Source of the DNA: Loigolactobacillus binensis
GTDB taxonomy: Bacteria > Bacillota > Bacilli > Lactobacillales > Lactobacillaceae
Direction of reading: 5' to 3'
Assembly (NCBI RefSeq): GCF_005405165.1
Contig: NZ_BJDN01000019.1
Location: forward strand, 1 to 57,320
DNA: 57,320 bases
Below the pieces are notes generated by a model. That model saw only the letters and a program-made list of their open reading frames with translations. It had not been told where the DNA came from and did no database searches. Position 1 is the first letter of the stretch; each line of letters begins with the position of its first letter. Shown here piece after piece: positions 7,756 through 16,966 of this stretch. Made by a program: the position numbers and the translations under genes.

Positions 7756-9339
7756 ATGGGACTTATGATCTCATCATTTATTATTTTGGTTGCCGTTGCT
7801 TTGAGCAATATTGTGGCGCGCTACGTGCCCGGAATCTCTAGCACGTATATTAATTTAGCGGTCGGTATTTTAGTCGGCTTAGTCCCACTGACCAATCACT
7901 TAGTGTTGGCCTTTAACAACGATATTTTCATGATCTTTGTGTTAGCGCCGTTGTTGTTCTTTGAAGGCCAAGCGACACCGTTATTGATCGTCCGTAAAAA
8001 GGTTAAAAATATTGTTGGGACTGCGGTTTTGTTGGCGGTGGCTTCAGCGGCACTGGTGGCACTGGCAATCAATCAGTTGGTTAGCTTGCTGATTCCAGTG
8101 GATTTGATCATTGTTGCCATTAGCACGCCCACCGATGCCACCGCATTTGATTCGGTGATTGAAGGCCGCAAGATCTCGCGGCCGCTGCAAAAAACACTTA
8201 AGATGGAGTCGTTGTTTAACGATGCCACCGGGATCATTTTATTGCAGGCCGGAATCTTATGGTTGAGTACTGGTCATTTATCATTTTGGACCAACGCGCG
8301 GGAATTTCTGCTTGCCGCGGTGGGTGGCTTAGTTATCGGGGCTGGTTTAGCGATTTTATTAGTCGCTTTTCGCCAGTATTTTGTCCGCTCTAGCAATAAC
8401 GTGATCTCTTCGCAAACTTTGCTTTATATTTTGACCCCGTTTTGTATTTATTTTGTGGCCGAAGAACTCGGTGTTTCGGGAATTATCGCTGTAGTTGCGG
8501 CTGGGTTAGTCCATAATAGTGAGGCCAATCGTAGTCGGTTTTCCTCGCCGCGGCAAATGCATCTGGGCATTCAGATCAATAATTTTGCCGGCGAAGTGCT
8601 CAATAGTTTTGTCTTTGTAGTGTTGGGGATCAGCTTGGAGCGGATCTTCTTTGCTCGTTATAGTGCAATGATGACTTCATTGCAGTGGCTGGCGGTTGGT
8701 GTGCTGGTTTATTTATTATTATTACTTTGTCGTTATGTCTATGCCCGTTTCTTTGTGACCGATAAACAACGGCGCACCGCTAGTTTATTTGCCCTTGGTG
8801 GTGTTCACGGTACAGTGACCTTAGCCATGACCTTTTCGATCGGTAGTCAGATCGCTAGTGCCACGTTTAATTTTATTTTGATCGTGGAAACAGTGGTGAT
8901 CATTTTAAGTATGTTGGTGCCAACGATCGTGTTCAAAATTATTTTGCCCCGTGATCTAGATGCCGAAAATCGCCTAGCTGAGTTAGCTCGTTTACGCCAT
9001 GAAATGGTTAAGGTGGGGATCCAGCGGGTCAAACAGATGAAATTAAGTCCAGCGGTGCAGGCCAGCGTGATCTATGACCTGCGCGACCAAGTGCAAAAAA
9101 ATAGTTTGCCGGCCTTTTTCCGCCAGTGGCAAGCGGTGACTGCGAATAAAACGGTGTTGACCGGGCTACAAAGTGTCGCTCAGCGGCGAGCGCTGATGCA
9201 CGCCTTCAACGCTGAACGGCAATATTTATATGAGCTGGCCAAGCAACACGTCGTCAGTTCGGATTACGTTTACGAAATTTATAGTGAAATTTTGTTGTCG
9301 GAATCCTTAGTTTTGGATCCGCGCAATCAATTGATTTAG
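7756..9339 (+). CDS. Na+(K+)/H+ antiporter, CPA1/NhaP family
   Basis: 527 residues from ATG 7756 (AGGAG nine bases before). About 12 hydrophobic segments cover residues 1-400, with the CPA1 signatures STPTDATAFDSV and ESLFNDATGI (the ND pair of the ion site) and GVHGTVTLAMTF. A cytoplasmic C-terminal domain of about 130 residues follows. It exchanges monovalent cations for protons at the membrane, in pH or salt homeostasis. It sits between modules 2 and 3 of the MerR island but has no MerR-type promoter; a plain promoter precedes it. Confidence 0.92.
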   Translation: MGLMISSFIILVAVALSNIVARYVPGISSTYINLAVGILVGLVPLTNHLVLAFNNDIFMIFVLAPLLFFEGQATPLLIVRKKVKNIVGTAVLLAVASAALVALAINQLVSLLIPVDLIIVAISTPTDATAFDSVIEGRKISRPLQKTLKMESLFNDATGIILLQAGILWLSTGHLSFWTNAREFLLAAVGGLVIGAGLAILLVAFRQYFVRSSNNVISSQTLLYILTPFCIYFVAEELGVSGIIAVVAAGLVHNSEANRSRFSSPRQMHLGIQINNFAGEVLNSFVFVVLGISLERIFFARYSAMMTSLQWLAVGVLVYLLLLLCRYVYARFFVTDKQRRTASLFALGGVHGTVTLAMTFSIGSQIASATFNFILIVETVVIILSMLVPTIVFKIILPRDLDAENRLAELARLRHEMVKVGIQRVKQMKLSPAVQASVIYDLRDQVQKNSLPAFFRQWQAVTANKTVLTGLQSVAQRRALMHAFNAERQYLYELAKQHVVSSDYVYEIYSEILLSESLVLDPRNQLI

Positions 9340-9346
9340 AAACTGC

Positions 9347-9376
9347 AACCAGCGTAGATTATACGCTGGTTTTTAT
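9347..9376 (+). terminator. Intrinsic terminator after NhaP-type gene
   Basis: AACCAGCGT, AGATTAT, ACGCTGGTT stem with TTTT tail. Confidence 0.85.
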
Positions 9377-9433
9377 ATTGCTTAAAAAGCAAAGGTTGTT
9401 GGCTTTTTTGTTCAAAAAATTTGCACAAAAGGC

Positions 9434-9464
9434 TTGCGCTGGAGTGCAGACCAGGGTTTAACCT
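9434..9464 (+). promoter_or_regulatory. MerR-type promoter/operator, site 6 (19-bp spacer)
   Basis: -35 TTGCGC (9434-9439) and -10 TAACCT (9459-9464), 19 bp apart. The spacer TGGAGTGCAGACCAGGGTT is shared almost exactly with sites 7 and 8 (third operator subtype). It drives the flavodoxin-like gene at 9530. Confidence 0.82.
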
Positions 9465-9529
9465 ATAGATATTGAGCAAGTAACAGTAACATCAAAGGCC
9501 GTACGTTCAAAATTGGAGGCAAGATTATT

Positions 9530-10222
9530 ATGAAATTTACAACACAGAAAACGTATTTTCCAGTCAGTGACCAAATTGCTGGTCAACCAATTCAGGCACC
9601 ACAACTTGGTAAAAGTGAGCCGCAATGGCGTAATGGTTACGGCACGGTTTCGGATGGGCAAGATACCAATAGCCAGAATCAACCGACCCGTAAGTTGACT
9701 AAAACGGCCACAAGTATCATCATTTATTTTTCGCGCTCCGGTAGTACTGAGCTGCTAGCTAGTAAAATTGCGCAACAGACTGGCGCTGATATATTGGAGC
9801 TTGTGGTTCAAGCCCCTTATGCAGGCAATTATCAACGGACCTTGGCGCGGGCGAATTCCGAGCGGGAAAATCAAGTTTATCCCGAACTGAAGCTGCAGGT
9901 GCCTGATTTGAGTCAGTACAAAATGGTTTATCTTGGCTATCCAATTTGGGCAATGACTTTGGCGCACCCAATGACGGCATTTTTAGACACTTATGGTAGC
10001 CGCTTAACCAATAAGCAGATCGCACCATTTATGACTGAAGGCGGTTATGGGCCAGGTGATAGTGTGCAGCGCATCCAACAACTTTTACGCGGACAAGGTG
10101 CTACCAACAATCCGTTCACCCAGGCGTTAGTTGTTGATGGTAATAAAGTTAGCGGGCTAATGAGCGCGTTGGCCAGTGGCTTAAGCAGGTCAATCAATGA
10201 AGGATATATATACAATAGGTAG
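9530..10222 (+). CDS. Flavodoxin-like protein with N-terminal extension
   Basis: 230 residues. About 62 unrecognised polar residues precede a flavodoxin domain: SIIIYFSRSGSTELLASKIA is the FMN phosphate loop, then YLGYPIWAMTLAHPM is the second FMN loop. Flavodoxins of this class are NAD(P)H-linked flavin carriers or quinone reductase-like. The usual G-x-x-x...W-L-x-x-L tail is replaced by VSGLMSALASGLSRSINEGY, so the 3' end may have been altered. No signal peptide. It is behind MerR site 6; the second flavodoxin is at 10377. Confidence 0.8.
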   Translation: MKFTTQKTYFPVSDQIAGQPIQAPQLGKSEPQWRNGYGTVSDGQDTNSQNQPTRKLTKTATSIIIYFSRSGSTELLASKIAQQTGADILELVVQAPYAGNYQRTLARANSERENQVYPELKLQVPDLSQYKMVYLGYPIWAMTLAHPMTAFLDTYGSRLTNKQIAPFMTEGGYGPGDSVQRIQQLLRGQGATNNPFTQALVVDGNKVSGLMSALASGLSRSINEGYIYNR

Positions 10223-10266
10223 AAAAAACTAGAATACTGATTTGAGCGGCCTAACGATAGTAGCAA

Positions 10267-10380
10267 ATGCAGAATAGATTTGCTGGATTTTTTTCAGAAC
10301 AAAGTGATTCTGACTATATTGAACAAGAATTAAATAAATTACGCGAATTTTTAATAAGCGGAAAAAGGGGAATGACATGA
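10267..10380 (+). CDS. Short ORF overlapping the next gene (ATGA), possible gene remnant
   Basis: 37 residues (MQNRFAGFFSEQSDSDYIEQ...LREFLISGKRGMT), acidic then basic, helical. Its TGA overlaps the ATG of the flavodoxin gene at 10377, as in translationally coupled pairs. It has no ribosome binding site of its own. It may be the tail of a decayed gene; no family recognised. Confidence 0.3.
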   Translation: MQNRFAGFFSEQSDSDYIEQELNKLREFLISGKRGMT

Positions 10381-10793
10381 ATAACGAAAAAATATTGATT
10401 ATTTACTTCTCTTTATCGGGCAACACTGCGCGCGTAGCCAAAAAATTACAAAAACAATTGCACGCCGATATTTATCGTCTCCAACCAACAACGCCATATC
10501 CTGATGATTATGAAGGGCTTGTTGCGGTTGGTGAACGCGAAAAAGATCAGGCGATTCACCCGCAAATTGCTGGTCAATTACCAGATTTAGCGCAGTATAC
10601 TGAAGTTTATATTGGCTACCCGATTTGGTGGTCACGGCCACCAATGATCATTCATAGTTTGTTTGATCAATATGATCTGACCGGTAAAAAGATTATTCCG
10701 TTCGCAACTAGTGCATCGACGCCATTAGCCGATACATTAGCGGAGATGAGTGCTCTGGCAAAATCGGCCAGGGCAACGTTGATCACAAAATAA
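10377..10793 (+). CDS. Flavodoxin-like protein, short
   Basis: 138 residues, ATG after AAAAGGGG. It has the FMN phosphate-binding loop IIYFSLSGNTARVAKKL and the second loop YIGYPIWWSRPPM, then IIPFATSASTPL. Homologues in this family run to about 155-165 residues and end with an FMN-proximal helix; this one stops soon after LAKSARATLITK, so it seems C-terminally shortened. A terminator follows at once. Probably in the same transcript as the gene at 9530 (inference). Confidence 0.8.
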   Translation: MNNEKILIIYFSLSGNTARVAKKLQKQLHADIYRLQPTTPYPDDYEGLVAVGEREKDQAIHPQIAGQLPDLAQYTEVYIGYPIWWSRPPMIIHSLFDQYDLTGKKIIPFATSASTPLADTLAEMSALAKSARATLITK

Positions 10794-10799
10794 TGGCTT

Positions 10800-10839
10800 A
10801 ACGTTGAATTCCATTTTCGAAATTCAACGTTATTTTTTG
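10800..10839 (+). terminator. Intrinsic terminator after flavodoxin
   Basis: AACGTTGAATT pairs with AATTCAACGTT, then TATTTTTTG. Confidence 0.88.
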
Positions 10840-10860
10840 TAAAAAAATTGATCAAATAGC

Positions 10861-10891
10861 TTGCTATGGAGTTCAGACCAGGGTTTACACT
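10861..10891 (+). promoter_or_regulatory. MerR-type promoter/operator, site 7 (19-bp spacer)
   Basis: -35 TTGCTA (10861-10866) and -10 TACACT (10886-10891), 19 bp apart, spacer of the site-6 subtype (TGGAGTTCAGACCAGGGTT). It would drive the NmrA-merR pair at 11043-12112 through a leader of about 145 bases. Confidence 0.82.
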
Positions 10892-11042
10892 AGGTTTTGT
10901 TGAGATCAGTCTGTTTATGCGGGGGTAGGAATTAAAAGACGATCGGATAGCAATCTAATATTAAGCGCAAACTTGGACCAACAAAGTGGCGTTGGACCAA
11001 ACAAGTTAATACAGATGAATAATGATAATGGAGGCACTAAAA

Positions 11043-11696
11043 ATGACCAAAAATGTTCTAATTATGGCCGCTAATGGTCGGATTTCCCGATTAGTTGAAG
11101 AGCGCGTGTTAAATGAAGCGCAATTCGCAGATGTTCATTTAACTTTATTTTTACGTAATAAAACGCGCCTAGCCAATTTAGCCAATAATTCACGAGTGAC
11201 TTTGATTGAAGGGAGTTTAGACAGCGTTGCGGATATCAAAGCAGCCGTTGCCGATCAAGCTATTGTTTTCGTTGGCGTTGTTGATCATACTGCCGATAAC
11301 CATCAAACGCAAAGTATTGTGGACGCGATGAAAACGGCTGGTGTGCAACGTTTAATTTATACTAATGTATTAGGCATTTACGACGAAGTTCCTGGGGCTT
11401 ACGGTGAATGGAATAAACAGATGATCGGCAGTGGCCTGCCATCGGCTTTACGCTCGGACCAAATTATGGCCGAATCCGGTTTGGACTACACTACCTTGCG
11501 TTTGCCATGGTTAAACGACCGTGAAGTTAAATATCAAATCACCCACAAAAATGACCCCTATTTAGGCGTTTCCGGTTCACGTAAAAGCATCGCTGATGTG
11601 GTTTTGCGGATCATTGCCGAACCGAGCTTTTTGAAGAATGACAGTGTTGGTATTGCTGATCCAGATACGCAAGGGGAAACGCGGCCAGTTTATTAG
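11043..11696 (+). CDS. NmrA-like protein, paralogue 3, with degenerate nucleotide-binding motif
   Basis: 217 residues from ATG 11043 (GGAGG upstream). The fold is that of the proteins at 2311 and 5599 (RLIYTNVLGIYDEVPGAYG; LDYTTLRLPWLND). However, the glycine-rich loop reads MAANGRISRLV instead of G-x-x-G-x-x-G, losing the first and third glycines. It may bind NAD(P) poorly or serve as a sensor or partner for the downstream regulator rather than as an enzyme (inference). The merR at 11717 follows 20 bases later. Confidence 0.85.
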   Translation: MTKNVLIMAANGRISRLVEERVLNEAQFADVHLTLFLRNKTRLANLANNSRVTLIEGSLDSVADIKAAVADQAIVFVGVVDHTADNHQTQSIVDAMKTAGVQRLIYTNVLGIYDEVPGAYGEWNKQMIGSGLPSALRSDQIMAESGLDYTTLRLPWLNDREVKYQITHKNDPYLGVSGSRKSIADVVLRIIAEPSFLKNDSVGIADPDTQGETRPVY

Positions 11697-11716
11697 GCGA
11701 AAAAGGATGTGACAAC

Positions 11717-12112
11717 TTGAATATTGATGCAGTGAGTAAAAAATTTGAGTTAACTAAGGATACGTTGCGTTACTGGGAGCGCATCGGTTTATTACCAGCA
11801 ATCGAACGCAATCAAAGTGGTTATCGTGAATATAGCGAACGTGATATGAACTGGGTGTTCTACATTAAAGTTTTGCGCAATGCCGGCATGACCATCGAAG
11901 CGTTGATCGAATTTGTTAAATTATACCGTGAAGGCGATCAAACCACGACCGCCCGCAAATCGCTTTTGCGCGATCAACGGCAAGAACTATTAGATAAAAT
12001 TGCGGCGATTCAAAAAACCGTTAAGTATTTAAACTTTAAAATCGACCATTTTGAAGATCATACTTTGAATTATGAAAAAGAAAAGCTAGCCTACGAGGCT
12101 GTGAAAAAGTAA
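11717..12112 (+). CDS. MerR-family transcriptional regulator (paralogue 3)
   Basis: 131 residues from TTG 11717 (AAAAAGGATGTG upstream). HTH: VSKKFELTKDTLRYWERIGL, followed by the wing (GYREYSERDMNWVFYI) and a C-terminal coiled coil (LLRDQRQELLDKIAAIQKTV). No cysteine. It is co-transcribed with NmrA 11043, as the paralogue at 6250 is with NmrA 5599. Likely regulator of sites 6 and 7 and perhaps the orphan site 8 (inference from operator subtype and proximity). Confidence 0.92.
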   Translation: MNIDAVSKKFELTKDTLRYWERIGLLPAIERNQSGYREYSERDMNWVFYIKVLRNAGMTIEALIEFVKLYREGDQTTTARKSLLRDQRQELLDKIAAIQKTVKYLNFKIDHFEDHTLNYEKEKLAYEAVKK

Positions 12113-12190
12113 TCGTTAACGTTCCAATTTGAATAGGAGACGATTATTTGAATTAGGTGGTTTGCCTGTGATACACCCTGACCAATACAA

Positions 12191-12265
12191 ATGGCCAAAT
12201 TGGTGCTGGCCATGATTGAAAGTGGCGTCATTTTTTTGCTACTGCTAAAGTTTGGCACGCGCTAA
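12191..12265 (+). pseudogene. Short hydrophobic ORF, probable membrane-gene remnant
   Basis: 24 residues, MAKLVLAMIESGVIFLLLLK then FGTR, a lone transmembrane-like helix with no ribosome binding site nearby. Upstream, a good SD-like GGAGACG precedes TTG-AAT-TAG, which stops at once. The 12113-12300 interval therefore looks like the remains of a small membrane-protein gene. Confidence 0.3.
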
Positions 12266-12300
12266 GATTATGCTTGCGCCTAAAAAACTCAGCGAAGTTA

Positions 12301-12346
12301 AGCCCCACAATAATGGTGTTAACGCCATTATTGTGGGGCTATTTTT
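12301..12346. terminator. Strong bidirectional terminator between merR and lysR
   Basis: AGCCCCACAATAATGG pairs perfectly (16 bp) with CCATTATTGTGGGGCT around TGTTAACG, with a T-run on the plus side. It separates convergent merR 11717 and lysR 12359. Confidence 0.9.
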
Positions 12347-12358
12347 GTAATTCAAAGG

Positions 12359-13234
12359 TTAGTCTTGCGGCCAATTTTGAACGATTTCTGTGAGAATAAC
12401 TTTTAGGGCCGGCTTTTGTGATTTCAAATAGCTGCCGTAAATTGGCATGTGGGCGGCATCGTCGGTGATCGGCAGCTCAATGCGACTATCTTCGCTGTTA
12501 TTGCGCTGGTCAAATTGGGGATCAAATTTAGACAGATTGGTACTGAAAAATGGAAAATCAGAGTATTTAGTGATTTCAGAAAAGGTGGCGCTTTGTTGCT
12601 GATACAGGAATTTTGTTTCTGGAATATTCTGATTGATCACGTTATTCCACGCGCCAATATCGGCCAGAACAAGAAAACTAAGGCCTTTTAGCTCCTTAAA
12701 GGTAATTGCGGATTGGTTAGCCTGGTACATAAATTGATTTAAGTTAACCGCTAGCCGTTCAGTGCCGAGAAAGCGTGATTCGATCTGATCAGTAAAAATT
12801 TCTTGATCGGATAATAGTAACGTAAATTTGCGCCGATTGAGTAAGTCAGGAATATTTGTCTGTTGCAGTTGAGCCGTGAGCTGAACTTGTTTAGGGAGTT
12901 GTGCTTGCAGCGATTTGAGTAAAATTAACGGGCCGGGAATCGTTGCCCCGATCGTGATCACTTGCTGACTTTGCGCAAAGTTCTGAATTTTTTCAACCGC
13001 TTGCTCATTAGCCGCAACAATTGCTTGGGCTTCTTGGACGGCCAATTCACCAGTTTTAGTGAGGCTGATCCGATTAGGTTGGCGCTTAAATAATTGCACG
13101 CCTAAGTCGTCTTCCAACTTTTTCATCCCGCGCGTAATAGTTGGTTGGGTGACATGGAGCTTTGCTGCCGTCTGCGCCAGCGTTTTGTATTGGGCAAAAG
13201 CCACCAGCTCTGTCCATAAATAGTTATCGATCAT
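12359..13234 (-). CDS. LysR-family transcriptional regulator
   Basis: 291 residues from ATG 13234 (AGGAGG seven bases upstream on the minus strand). The N-terminal winged HTH contains LAQTAAKLHVTQPTITRGMK. A periplasmic-binding-like effector domain starts near residue 90 (VITIGATIPGP). It is divergent from the aldo/keto reductase pseudogene at 13358, its expected target by LysR convention. The intergenic region has an imperfect dyad around TAGCATACGCTA...TACTAGCATGC. Confidence 0.9.
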   Translation of the reverse strand: MIDNYLWTELVAFAQYKTLAQTAAKLHVTQPTITRGMKKLEDDLGVQLFKRQPNRISLTKTGELAVQEAQAIVAANEQAVEKIQNFAQSQQVITIGATIPGPLILLKSLQAQLPKQVQLTAQLQQTNIPDLLNRRKFTLLLSDQEIFTDQIESRFLGTERLAVNLNQFMYQANQSAITFKELKGLSFLVLADIGAWNNVINQNIPETKFLYQQQSATFSEITKYSDFPFFSTNLSKFDPQFDQRNNSEDSRIELPITDDAAHMPIYGSYLKSQKPALKVILTEIVQNWPQD

Positions 13235-13333
13235 ATTTTGACCTCCTAGCATACGCTAACTGTATACTAGCATGCTTAGGTAGTAATTTTCAAACCTAAA
13301 CTTTCGTTGCATAATGAAGCCATCAACAAATGA

Positions 13334-14224
<891 letters not shown>

Positions 14225-14243
14225 ATCTGGTAAAGGAGCACCG

Positions 14244-14315
14244 ATGATGGTTACAGTTAGTAATGAATTTAGGTTAACCACCTACAGGACGCGTTATGCC
14301 GGGCAAATACCATGA
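14244..14315 (+). CDS. Very short ORF with a good ribosome binding site
   Basis: 23 residues (MMVTVSNEFRLTTYRTRYAG then QIP) after AAAGGAGCACCG. No family recognised. It may be the truncated start of a lost gene between the reductase pseudogene and the SDR. Confidence 0.25.
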   Translation: MMVTVSNEFRLTTYRTRYAGQIP

Positions 14316-14373
14316 TTAGAGTGACTTGCGAAACTTAGATAATGAATTTAGCAAATAAATGGAGGCAATCTAA

Positions 14374-15108
14374 ATGAGTAAAGTAATTGTAATTACCGGC
14401 GCTTCAAGCGGTATTGGTGAAGCAACCGCCAAGCTGTTGGCAAAACGTGGTGATAAATTAGTTCTGGGTGCACGCCGTGAAACCAAGTTGCAACAAATTG
14501 TCAGTGACATTGAAGCAGCAGGCGGCACTGCCGCTTATGCGCTTACTGATGTGACTGATTTAGCCAGCGTTAAGGCATTAGCACAAACTGCGTTAGATCG
14601 ATTTGGCCGCATTGATGTCTGGATGAACAATGCTGGTTTTATGCCAGCCTCTGAATTTATCAAGGGTAAGGTTACTGATTGGAACCGGATGATCGATGTC
14701 AATCTACGTGGCGTTTTGTATGGTATTGATGCCGCATTAGCAACAATGCGTCAACAAAAAAGTGGTCACTTTATTAATATCGCTTCAGTTGCCGCCCATA
14801 CCGTTTCGCCTGGTGGCGGTGTTTATAGTGCCACTAAAGCTGGTGTTTGGATGATCAGCGAAGCATTACGTCAAGAAGAAGCCGCCGCAAAAAGTAATGT
14901 GCGGGTGACCGTGGTTTCTCCTGGCGCGGTGGCAACTGAGTTTGTTGATCATGTCACTGATGAAGGGGCCAAACAAGCGTTGGCGAATTATTATGCACAA
15001 ACAGCAATTTCACCAAAGCGCATTGCGACTTCGATCGCGGCCACGATTGACTTACCAGCAGATGCGGCAATTAATGAAATTGTGATCCGCCCAACGAGTC
15101 AAGATTAA
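14374..15108 (+). CDS. Short-chain dehydrogenase/reductase (classical SDR)
   Basis: 244 residues. Cofactor motif TGASSGIGEA, followed by ARRETK whose arginines favour NADP(H). NNAG is in DVWMNNAGFMP, catalytic Ser in INIASVAAH and the YxxxK pair in VYSATKAG. It resembles the YdfG/serine-3-dehydrogenase-like SDRs of lactobacilli. It is the last gene of the oxidoreductase island, with no MerR-type promoter seen. Confidence 0.9.
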   Translation: MSKVIVITGASSGIGEATAKLLAKRGDKLVLGARRETKLQQIVSDIEAAGGTAAYALTDVTDLASVKALAQTALDRFGRIDVWMNNAGFMPASEFIKGKVTDWNRMIDVNLRGVLYGIDAALATMRQQKSGHFINIASVAAHTVSPGGGVYSATKAGVWMISEALRQEEAAAKSNVRVTVVSPGAVATEFVDHVTDEGAKQALANYYAQTAISPKRIATSIAATIDLPADAAINEIVIRPTSQD

Positions 15109-15129
15109 GCATTTTATAACTAAGTCAGT

Positions 15130-15165
15130 CACAAAACAATCTCATTATCGTATGATTGTTTTGTG
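15130..15165. promoter_or_regulatory. Perfect inverted repeat ahead of the TMEM175-like gene
   Basis: CACAAAACAATC and GATTGTTTTGTG are perfect 12-bp arms around a 12-base loop. There is no U-run after it; TATACT (15167-15172), a good -10, follows directly. It can be read as a terminator hairpin of the SDR gene or as an operator overlapping the next promoter. Confidence 0.5.
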
Positions 15166-15194
15166 CTATACTGAGAAAAAAGGAGGGATGTACC

Positions 15195-15767
15195 GTGAAC
15201 AAGGAACGTTTGGCCGCCTTTACTGATGCGGTTTTGGCCATCATTATGACGATCTTAGTTTTGGAATTAGAAAAGCCGGCGCAGGTCACCTTGGCCGGCT
15301 TGTGGGCGTTGCGGGCGAACTTTTTTGCCTACACGCTGTCATTTTTCTGGTTAGGTTTGATGTGGACGACCCACCACAGCAATTGGCACTTGGTCAAGAA
15401 AGTTACTAATCATACTGTGATGTACTCGCTGTTGATGCTGTTTATTGCATCATTATTCCCGTATACCACCAGTTTAGTCGCGACTAATTTCTATAATCCA
15501 ACCGCCCAGGTCTTCTACGGCATCGTGGTACTAGGGGTGTCGTTTAGCAATATGGCGATCTCGCATTCGCTAAAGGCCGTCAACCCGACGGTGCATTTTG
15601 GTTGGTTATACGGTTTACCGAATCGCTCGGTACTACTTGATATTGTGGTGAAATTAATCGGCCTGCTGTTGGCGTTGACCGTTTATCCGCCGGCGATGGT
15701 CTACGCGATTTTAGTGGCAACCTTTATCGTAGGCTTTGCATCGTGGCAAAATAAAAGTAAGGCCTAG
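15195..15767 (+). CDS. TMEM175-like (DUF1211) potassium-channel family membrane protein
   Basis: 190 residues from GTG 15195 (AGGAGGG seven bases upstream). It begins with the family signature RLAAFTDAVLAIIMTILVLE, the pore-lining first helix (consensus F-S-D-x-V-x-A-I-x-x-T-L-x-V). Six hydrophobic helices are visible. Bacterial TMEM175 proteins form K+-permeable tetramers. Single gene with its own promoter. Function in this host not deducible. Confidence 0.87.
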   Translation: MNKERLAAFTDAVLAIIMTILVLELEKPAQVTLAGLWALRANFFAYTLSFFWLGLMWTTHHSNWHLVKKVTNHTVMYSLLMLFIASLFPYTTSLVATNFYNPTAQVFYGIVVLGVSFSNMAISHSLKAVNPTVHFGWLYGLPNRSVLLDIVVKLIGLLLALTVYPPAMVYAILVATFIVGFASWQNKSKA

Positions 15768-15828
15768 ATTTAGTGTTGGCTGGTTACTGGTCTAAAAAGG
15801 CGTGCTCGTTTTTTAAGGTGACTAAGTT

Positions 15829-16173
15829 TTGGTGATAGCCGTTGCTTCATCCCGCTATGACACCTTTAAAAAAGGGGCGATTTTACCGGCGTTTGATCCC
15901 CGTAAAGGTGGTGGCGCATTGCTGGACCTGAATATTTATAATAGTCATTTTGTGGTCGGTCTGTTAGGTCGGCCAATGCAAGTTCATTATTATGCTAATA
16001 TTGTGCACGCTATCGATACTTCTGGTATTTTAGTGCTGGAATATCCGCAGACAAAAGTGGTCTGCATTGGCGCCAAGGACACCACGGCCACGATTCGTTC
16101 GACCATTGAAGGCACAGCGGGGGCGATCATTGTTAATGGCTCCGCTGCGGACGCTGGGTTGCAGCTAGGCTAA
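15829..16173 (+). pseudogene. Fragment of a Gfo/Idh/MocA-type oxidoreductase
   Basis: About 114 codons. The segment FDPRKGGGALLDLNIYNSHF matches the middle of the C-terminal domain of Gfo/Idh/MocA oxidoreductases, which have G-G-G-A-L-x-D-x-G-x-Y there. The N-terminal NAD-binding domain is missing and the C-terminus stops early against the convergent gene. No start with a ribosome binding site is visible. A gene remnant. Confidence 0.75.
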
Positions 16174-16176
16174 ACG

Positions 16177-16950
16177 CTATTTACCGGCAAAGCGCGGATC
16201 GGCCTGACGGGTGGCAAAGTGTTGCCGTAACTCAGCGGCGGCGGTTTGTAGCGCTGCTGGGACCGCAATGTGAACGATGAAGTTCTTGCCGGCAGGGCCG
16301 TAGCCAGTTTGGTCGTCGGTCAAGCGGCCGAGCTCGCCTAATAGCAGGGAAACGTATTTGTCCAGTGTCCACATCCCTGGTAGTGGCTGGGTAAAGGCTA
16401 ATTGATCGTCAACGGTAACTGCGTAAGCGGCGTAGTTGATCACAGGCACGCTGGGAGCCACGTATTTGCGTAACGCGGCGGCCATCCGCAGCTGCATCGT
16501 GGCGTCCTGGCACAAAATTAGCGAATTGAAGTCGATCTGGTTGGCCGCTAATAACGCCAATAAATTAGTAATATTGTTACCGCAGTTGGTCGATTTCGTT
16601 TCTAGTAAATCGACTTGCAGGCCGTATTGCGCCTGTAAAATTTGGGCGAAGATCTGGGCTTCACTACTGGTGTCAAAATCAAGGGTCGGATAAAGGGTCC
16701 GCGCACTTTTGATCAAGGCGGCGGTGGTGTGACCGTAACCACCGACAATGACGTAGTGGCGGGCGACTTGGGCGCGGATCGCTTGGGCCAAGGTTGCCAC
16801 GCCACCGACGATACTGCCGCCAAAAAAGGCGAAAACGTCGGCTTGCTCGATCTGGTAGGCTTGGCGTAATGCGGTTTGGCTTAATTCAGGTAAGTCGCGG
16901 CGGCCGCAAAATTGGCCGAGAGCGTTGATTTGATTTGCAAGTTGGGACAT
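16177..16950 (-). CDS. ydcF: YdcF-like DUF218 (ElyC/SanA/YdcF) protein
   Basis: 257 residues, ATG after CGGAGG on the minus strand. Collinear with E. coli YdcF: GGYGHTT (first glycine loop), SSEAQIFA, KSTNCGNNI, LCQDATMQLRM, and the C-terminal GPAGKNFIVHIAVP. These proteins bind nucleotide-like ligands; the biochemical role is not settled. It has no signal peptide, in line with the cytosolic YdcF branch. Sixteen bases downstream of the HAD gene at 16967, so co-transcribed. Confidence 0.87.
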   Translation of the reverse strand: MSQLANQINALGQFCGRRDLPELSQTALRQAYQIEQADVFAFFGGSIVGGVATLAQAIRAQVARHYVIVGGYGHTTAALIKSARTLYPTLDFDTSSEAQIFAQILQAQYGLQVDLLETKSTNCGNNITNLLALLAANQIDFNSLILCQDATMQLRMAAALRKYVAPSVPVINYAAYAVTVDDQLAFTQPLPGMWTLDKYVSLLLGELGRLTDDQTGYGPAGKNFIVHIAVPAALQTAAAELRQHFATRQADPRFAGK

Positions 16951-16966
16951 TGTTACTAACCTCCGA

